64,000 nt of DNA from Doris montereyensis (taxonomy: Eukaryota; Mollusca; Gastropoda; Nudibranchia; Dorididae), in NCBI GenBank assembly GCA_037039925.1, contig JAXRKP010000385.1, positions 158,501 through 222,500 on the forward strand, in the 5' to 3' direction. Numbering within the stretch: the first letter of the stretch is position 1; the number at the start of each line of letters is the position of its first letter. A model generated the notes under the pieces. The model saw nothing but the letters and a program-made list of their open reading frames with translations. It did no database searches and was not told the origin of the DNA. A program made the position numbers and the translations under genes. Below are positions 58,301 to 64,000 of the stretch, piece by piece.

Positions 58301-61300
58301 CAACGAATTATTGACAAGAGCTAAAGAATGTCTACATTGATCAGCTAAATCTTAAATCAACTACAGCTACAAAGAAAGGTCAAAGACGGGTGCTTCAGTT
58401 TAAAATTTACTTGCATTATGCCTTTGATACAAACCTTTCTATATTTACAAAATTCTTCTTCACTCAACCATTAAAAATAAAGATATTCAAATGCAAACAA
58501 TGTGAAAAATCAATTAGTAATGGTAAAATAAAGAATGAATTAACTGAGAAGAAAGCAAATATACACAAAAAAAAGAGAAAAAAAGAAGAAATCTTTTAAA
58601 TAATTGTTTTCCTCCTAAAGATATTCAGAATGAGGAAAGCAAAATATATAAAAAGAAGCACCCATTACAGACAAAACGCCATCAAAATTCTAGAAATCAA
58701 ACTAGAGTGCTGCGACTTTCACCTTCATCTGGCAATATGTCAGTTTCACCTAGATTGAGATTCTCCAACATGGATTCCTGCTCTGAAAACATAATCGGTC
58801 ATAGGCAAATTGAAAAAACCCCCAAAAAAGCTTATCACTGGCAAACATTTTCAAGTCAGTCAGTTTTTGCTCCAGATATTTCTCAATATTTAAAAGCTTG
58901 ATATACTTATAAATAGGTAAGAGAAGGATATGTTTGCAACATATGAAAGAAAGTGTGATATGGTGCGATTTTATTATACTTTTCTGTGTTAGTGGGAACT
59001 CTATCTCATACTGAGATATTGCAAGGTTAACTTATCAAAAGAGTAACATGATTTGATACAGGGAATCTGAGGTCTTGAAGCATTATATTATAGTCTTGCA
59101 GATAAGTTACTGTGCAAAGAAGAATGATATACATAGAGACACATTCATAAATGATAAACTCACATCTATTATAAAACAATGCTGGATTTTTTGCCCTCAG
59201 ATTGGAATCAAACAGGGTGATTTATTCCCAGCTTTATTTGCTACTTGTTGTGATATGAAACAAAGCATGAATGATGGAAAGCTGTGGGTGTCTTACGTAT
59301 AAGTAGAATGTGTTCATGTATAAGATGGATAGAAAACATGAAAGAAACCACAAAGATGACTTAAAGGTTAAAAAAATTAGATAGAGATGTATGTATGTTA
59401 TCTTATGAGTGCCCAGAGAAAAAAACAACAACAAAAAAACCTGCCAAACAAACAAAGAGACAATTAGCAATCTACATTACATGTCTTTCAGACTTGTATT
59501 TAAGCTGTGTTGAATACGTTCAATTACAGTGATTTGATTCGTGTCTTGAAGTATTTCTGACATTCAATCTTGCAAAAAAAAGTATCACTAGTTACATCCA
59601 GTCTACAGTGCACGACAAAGTGGACTCACCTGAGAAATACTCAATTCTTGCATTCCATGTCCTCATCGTTTCTGGACTTGGAAATTCTAAGAGGTACTCT
59701 GCACCATCATGCAATCGCAGTCGAAAGGACATTTTGTTTTTTAGTATAGTCTGTAGCAACTTCACTGATTGAGCGGTGAATGTTTAGAGGAGGTGCTGCT
59801 ACCACACTTTCCACGTGGGCTGGTTATAAAAATAACAAGAAGAAAAGAAAAGAAACAAACATAAGGTGACATGGAAATAAGTGACATGGAAATAAATGAC
59901 ATGGAAATAAATGACATGGAAATAAATGAATGGAAATCAATGACATGGAAATAAATGACATGGAAATAAGTGACATGGAAATAAATGACATGGAAATCAA
60001 TGACATGGAAATAAATGACATGGAAATCAATGACATGGAAATAAATGACATGGAAATAAATGACATGGAAATAATGACACCAAAAAAAGATGAAAAAAAT
60101 AGTTTTTAAGTTATTAATAAAATATATTACTGTACATAGCCATTAAAAATTGAAATTACTGATGAAAACCAAAGTCACCTTCTCTATCTTTGAAGAAACA
60201 AATAAGTTGTCCATAGAGGATGGTGTAGAAATTTTTCCAAGAGCGAATAGTTGCTTTCTTTCCTCCAGCTTGTAGCTCTTGTTTCCTGTCGAGCGTGACC
60301 TCCAGTTCTGCTGGGGGCAAATTATCTGGCAGTCTGTACTTGTCCTTGAAACTTCTTGTTCGTCTGCGTATATTGAAACTAGGTGTTCTTTTACCCTTCT
60401 TATTGTCCTCTTTCATCTGAAAAATATAAGAAAATGCTGTTTTAAACAGATAAAAACTAAAATTTGAAAGGGAGAGAGATTAATTCATGTATAAAGTATC
60501 ATTCAAGACAACTTTTCAAGATTTCTCGACAGAAAACAGGGCTCGGGTTTCCTTCTCATTTTTTGTAAAGGATTTTTCAAGCCAAGCGCCCAATTTAGAC
60601 AATGTTTTTTTAGGATAAAATTTTAGATCTACATAGGGTGCAGAATAGATTAAACAAAACAAAAGAAAACACTGGCCTCTTAGACGGACTAAAAGGTTTG
60701 AAGCGAAGCAGCCGCTAAGGCATGATCATCAAAGAGAAAAAAATGTTACATGAAAAAAAGCGGCCTCTTAGGTGGCGGCCTATAGGCGGAGACCAAGATA
60801 TCAAACATGACATTAATCATTATTGTGGTTATTTTTATGATCACCGTGTCATTATCAGTTTTGTTATCATCCTGTCCTTTTTATTGAAAAAGTAAATTGC
60901 AATTTTAGTTCAAATAGTTTCTTATGTTTTGATATGTGTATCATGAGAAAACTTAATGAAAAAGACCCTTTCACTTTAAAGTGAGTTCGTTTATCAAGTT
61001 TTCATTCAAGCAATATCTGAATAACCGGCTTCGGATATTCTGAGGGAGGAATCTCTTTTAAGATCCCCAAACGAATTTTCCTGAGATCAGCTGGTAGCAT
61101 CATCCATTTCTATTCCATTAACTTCAACTTACCATGTCACCCCTTCTCTGAGCAATACCAGTGGGACTAACGGGAGGAGATAAGCCTTTCTTCACTAGGT
61201 GAGGAGAGGTACCGTCCATGTTGTCTCGCTCTGGCGGTGGAGATGACAGGGGAGGAGGAGCATTGGGAAGTTCAGGAGCAGGGACATCGTCATCTTCTAA

Positions 61301-63656
61301 AAATGAATTTCGATGAGATTGAGTTGGTAGGTGGGTTTCACTTTGCTCTACTGAGATAGATGCTTGTGGAGAAGATGATGGCGATGGGACTGATTCTTCA
61401 ATGCTTTCCTGTAGAAAATTAAAAAAAGTAGATTAGATTGGTTTGTATTCACAACTATGAGGCAAAGCTTGATTGGGAAACTAAATGTTGATATTAGCAC
61501 TAACCAGGTATGCAACCAGAGTCCAGAAAAAAAATCCTGAAAAATCTCTGCCGGGGGTGGAGGGGACGTAAAAGGCCCCGGCAGGGCCCAGTGACAGGAT
61601 TCCGTGGGGGTGGGGTGGGGGGTGGGGGTGGGTGGGCAGGGGGCGGAGCAAATCATAGAAAATGATGCTGCGCTGTTAAAAAAGACTTTTTATGTGTATC
61701 AGTTAATTGAAGCTTTTACTTATCGCCTACTTCTACATCATTGGATTGAAAATGTTGAAAGAAATAAAATGAACCCCATATCGTGACTGACACGTATTGC
61801 TCATCAATCAGCTGACACAGACATACACAGTTTGACCAGCCTAGTTGAACTTCATGGTTTGCTCATCAACAGACTTGCAGTTGAACAGTCCTACACATTT
61901 TAAGCAGGTAGTGAAGACAAGAAGTAGTTATGTGTGCATTGTATGCAACATCCTCCTCATCAGAGTGTACCAGTGCCTACAACTTCAGTGTTATCAAGTA
62001 CCAGTAGTGTCATCGTTGGAATATTGTTTTTGAAGTCCATCACAATCATCATGATCATTATCATCAAATACTGGTATGAAAATCGAAATTCATCATCATC
62101 ACATACCTTAAAAATAAGATGGGCCCATGACCGAGGCCTAGCATGGACGGGAGGTTTTTCTCTCTCTCTCTCTCTTTCAGACGCACACATTTACATAATA
62201 CATACACACACGCTTACATACAATACAAAAATTATGCATACAGCATCAAGATCAATGCAGGCGCCTGTAGTATTATATTATAATAATATTACATGTCGGC
62301 CGGGCAGTGGACAGGTGAACATCTGTACATGGATTAGGTGGTCCCACCCTGCTGCCTTGCAGGCTGGTCTTGGCTGACCAATGGCTAAGGGAGTTAACCC
62401 TGACAGAAAACAACCCTTCAAACTCACAGTTTTCATCACCACCAGCATAGATGCTGGAATGCATTTTCACAGACATAAACGGTTTGGGAGTGTCAAAAAC
62501 TAGATCTAACAGGGATACACGGATTGCTCATGTGGTTGTTACATGGGTTTCTATTGGTTCTAGTGCCATGGAATAATAACTAGACGAAGCATACTGTTAA
62601 AAAAGTGAGAAAAGTGGTGTTACTAATTTTAGACTTACACGACTTGCGACTCTCACTGTCGAATTATGTATCTATACAAACAGCACCCACCCTTGAATAG
62701 TCAGCTTTTGCATCTAATTATTCTGATATGGCGCGTTGGTAATTTTACCTCCAGTGTAGAAATTTCAGGTTTTTTTCCAAACGGAAAAAATTGGGGATAT
62801 TTTGCCAAGTCGAAAAACTGGAAATCAAGTTTAAACAGGAAAAGTTGCATCCCTGACTAACACAGGGATATGTTTATGAAAGGTCAAAGTAAAGTGAAGT
62901 TCCTTCAAGGCCGTTAGAGCCCATAGAGCCGGGGCTTATCTCAGTTTCAGAAGCGGAATAGGTGATAATAGTCACTTCCTGGACAGGATGCTAGTCTGAT
63001 GCAGGTATTAACCTCTAAGCTAGTGCTTAATCACCCATTTGCACCTGGGTTAAGTGGGGATAATGTGTGTTAAGTGTCTTTCTCAAGGAACACAATGACA
63101 CGCCTAGCTTTGCCAGGATTCAAACCACTCGGCCACCTACGCCACAATTATGAAAGGTAAAGAAAATTTTATTTAGAAAATTGTCTTCTTATAATAATAA
63201 CATTTTAAGCCATGTGCCATGAAATGCTAAAATTATTTTACATCGCTCTATTCCATATGATTGCTTTATTTCCTTTCTTTCCTATACTGAACATACTTGA
63301 AATAATAATGTCTTTCATGTTTTGAAGAAATGTATCCTTTCTTCATTTTAGTTTATTTATAACGTCAAATTTTGAAAGCAAAATTTGATATTACTGTCCA
63401 GAAAATCATTCATATCTAAAGGAAAAATAAAGCGAAATAAACATAGAATCTAAGAGACAACACACAATAAATCTAAACAATACCTGTTTGAAATTGGCGG
63501 CCTTTTGCAAGGTGATAGTGGGTGATGTGGGCTGCTCAGTACGAGTGCGGAAACTGACAGCTCTTTGAATTTCGGACTTAGACCCCTCTGGTCTAACTGA
63601 CATCTTAATACTCTGAGATCGCCGATGAGATTCTTCACTGTGGATCTGTCCAGTCT
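49376..63656 (-). CDS. Beta-spectrin, C-terminal part: linker, PH domain and long-tail isoform (partial at 5')
   Basis: Minus-strand exons in order: 63484 to about 63656, 61133-61408, 60179-60416, 59630-59819, about 51896-52113 (or from 52148), 51280-51333, 50306-50331 and 49376-49576, ending TAA. They encode a Ser/Pro-rich linker (ITLQKAANFKQ, LPNAPPPLSSPPPE), then the PH domain: LDRKQELQAGGKKATIRSWK NFYTILYGQLICFFKDRE, then EVATDYTKK and RLRLHDGAEYL and MRTWNARIEYF. This is the spectrin-type PH domain that binds phosphoinositides on membranes. The tail is Lys/His/Asp-rich (KRKSHGVFGFLKKKKDK) and ends EKSTHV. Exon 59630-59819 has one extra base near 59726-59730, breaking the frame at the KKQNV/FRLRL junction. 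The proline-rich exon near 52000 seems to need a one-base shift too. Spectrin repeats and calponin-homology domains lie beyond the window. Whether it is conventional or heavy beta is unresolved. Confidence 0.85.
50456..50754 (+). mobile_element. tRNA-headed SINE copy (family 1), in a beta-spectrin intron
   Basis: Head GTGGCATTGGTGGCCAAGTG GTTAGGATGCC, box B AGGTTCGAATCC, then GTGTTCCTTGGGAAAAACAG, GTACAAGCACTAGCTTGGGA and CTATATAAACCAGGATAAGC, ending CCTTGAAGGAAGTTTAC. ACAGTAAAA lies on both sides (near 50446 and 50760), a likely target duplication. It is antisense to the gene, between exons 50306-50331 and 51280-51333. Confidence 0.85.
53495..53578. repeat. Imperfect (GT)n microsatellite
   Basis: About 84 bp of GT-rich repeat interrupted by TTAT, CAT and TTT. 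It lies in the large beta-spectrin intron. Confidence 0.9.
57258..57288. repeat. (AC)n microsatellite
   Basis: AC repeats broken once by AAAC and preceded by a CT-rich run. Intronic. Confidence 0.9.
58697..58782 (-). CDS. Alternative short C-terminal exon of beta-spectrin
   Basis: After an acceptor GTTTTCAG the exon reads, with the one base carried over from exon 59630-59819, EQESMLENLNLGETDILPDE followed by GESRSTLV and TGA. The phase matches the PH exon donor exactly (one base plus two). It would give an isoform that stops 28 residues after the PH domain and lacks the Lys-rich tail. It ends in Ser-Thr-Leu-Val, a class I PDZ-ligand pattern. No donor is needed because it carries its own stop. 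Use as an alternative terminal exon is inferred, since no transcript is available. Confidence 0.7.
59866..60075. repeat. 15-bp minisatellite filling a beta-spectrin intron
   Basis: About 14 units of ATGACATGGAAATAA, with A/C and A/G variants (AAATCAA, AAATAAG). It occupies about 210 of the 359 bp of the intron between the two PH-domain exons. On the transcribed minus strand it reads as a pyrimidine-leaning TTATTTCCATGTCAT repeat ending about 47 nt before the acceptor of exon 59630-59819. Confidence 0.95.
61540..61647 (+). other. G-rich block with G-quadruplex potential
   Basis: Between 61603 and 61647 the plus strand has at least six G-runs of three to six separated by single T bases or short spacers. 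It is preceded by a GGCCCCGG-containing palindromic stretch (GCCGGGG near 61551 and CCCCGGC near 61577). It lies in the beta-spectrin intron between 61408 and 63484, on the non-template strand's complement. It stands out sharply from the AT-rich surroundings. Confidence 0.7.
62896..63146 (-). mobile_element. tRNA-headed SINE copy (family 1), beta-spectrin intron
   Basis: Reverse-complement family body: GAAGTTCCTTCAAGGCCGTT, CATAGAGCCGGGGCTTATCT C, CCTGGACAGGATGCTAGTCT G and TTTCTCAAGGAACACAATG. The head is reduced to CAAACCACTCGGCCACCTAC GCCAC, so the part of the tRNA region between box A and box B is deleted. Confidence 0.8.
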
Positions 63657-64000
63657 CTCATCAGACCTGTACCAAAGAGAATGAGTTTGTGAAATAATTC
63701 TTAATACTGTTTTATACGTTCTAAATATATATAGTATGCATATATACATATATGTTTATGCAATAGTAGTGGTCTAAGAACATGTTGCCTAACACTATGG
63801 TCTGTCTTCAGCCACAGGAAACAGAATTTTGTCTATGTAAATTGGCCCATTACAACACACTTGAACTGGCTAACAACGCCATTTCTAACAGGCACCTAAC
63901 TTTTCAAAAGTTGTTTTTTTTTAATGATTTCAGATTTGAAGGTATTTCAATTAAACAAGATGTGTAGAAGATCAAGCCATGTTTCTCCACCTGCCAGACA

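Larger units (their letters stand above)
52149..58696 (-). other. Large beta-spectrin intron, mostly unremarkable
   Basis: About 7.5 kb of AT-rich sequence between the PH-domain exon and the long-tail exons. It is interrupted only by the short-tail exon near its upstream end. It holds a (GT)n run at 53495-53578, an (AC)n run at 57258-57288, a shorter one near 58002-58027, A-rich tracts and a very diverged SINE piece near 55150-55250. No other exon was recognised. Confidence 0.55.

Noticed and set aside
59824..60066. 80-codon frame with MSFIS repeats, candidate repeat protein
   Set aside because: It is a read-through of a 15-bp satellite within a short intron between two PH-domain exons. The flanking exons use other frames.

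Overview
This is a eukaryotic, AT-rich and repeat-dense chromosomal segment from an invertebrate animal. Genes have many short exons, GT-AG introns of 0.1-4 kb, and introns packed with SINEs, LINE remnants, MITE-like elements, minisatellites and microsatellites. A lophotrochozoan, probably a mollusc, is my best guess from the tRNA-headed SINEs and the tandem-repeat-bearing elements. The conserved proteins do not settle the phylum.

Layout. 1-5.1 kb is intergenic and repetitive; it holds a complete non-autonomous Merlin-type DNA transposon (3951-4381) with 30-bp terminal inverted repeats, an 8-bp target duplication and a leftover piece of transposase. 5.1-13.6 kb (+) is a complete seven-exon gene for proteasome subunit alpha type-6 (PSMA6, 246 aa). 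13.6-28.7 kb has no convincing gene. It contains SINE copies, a 39-bp minisatellite, a ~345-bp tandem duplication, a 2.6-kb element bounded by inverted repeats with ~160-bp and 58-bp tandem arrays inside, and decayed LINE reverse-transcriptase pieces. 28.7-41.8 kb (+) is a twelve-exon KAT5/Tip60 MYST histone acetyltransferase gene with two single-base deletions that break its reading frame. 49.4-63.7 kb (-) is the 3' end of a beta-spectrin gene: linker, pleckstrin-homology domain and two alternative C-termini. It converges on KAT5, and its actin-binding domain and spectrin repeats lie beyond the right edge.

The three genes have unrelated housekeeping roles (protein degradation, chromatin acetylation, membrane skeleton), and nothing suggests co-regulation. 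The points most worth following are: the KAT5 and spectrin frameshifts, which all look like one-base indels in otherwise conserved exons; the two alternative spectrin tails, which both end in a class I PDZ-ligand-like Ser-Thr-x-Val; the inverted-repeat element carrying a tandem unit with a hammerhead-like core; and a pair of ~656-660-bp TTAA-flanked MITEs in opposite orientation in and just beyond KAT5. Exon boundaries were assigned by eye from splice sites, phase and remembered family similarity. No search or transcript evidence was available.
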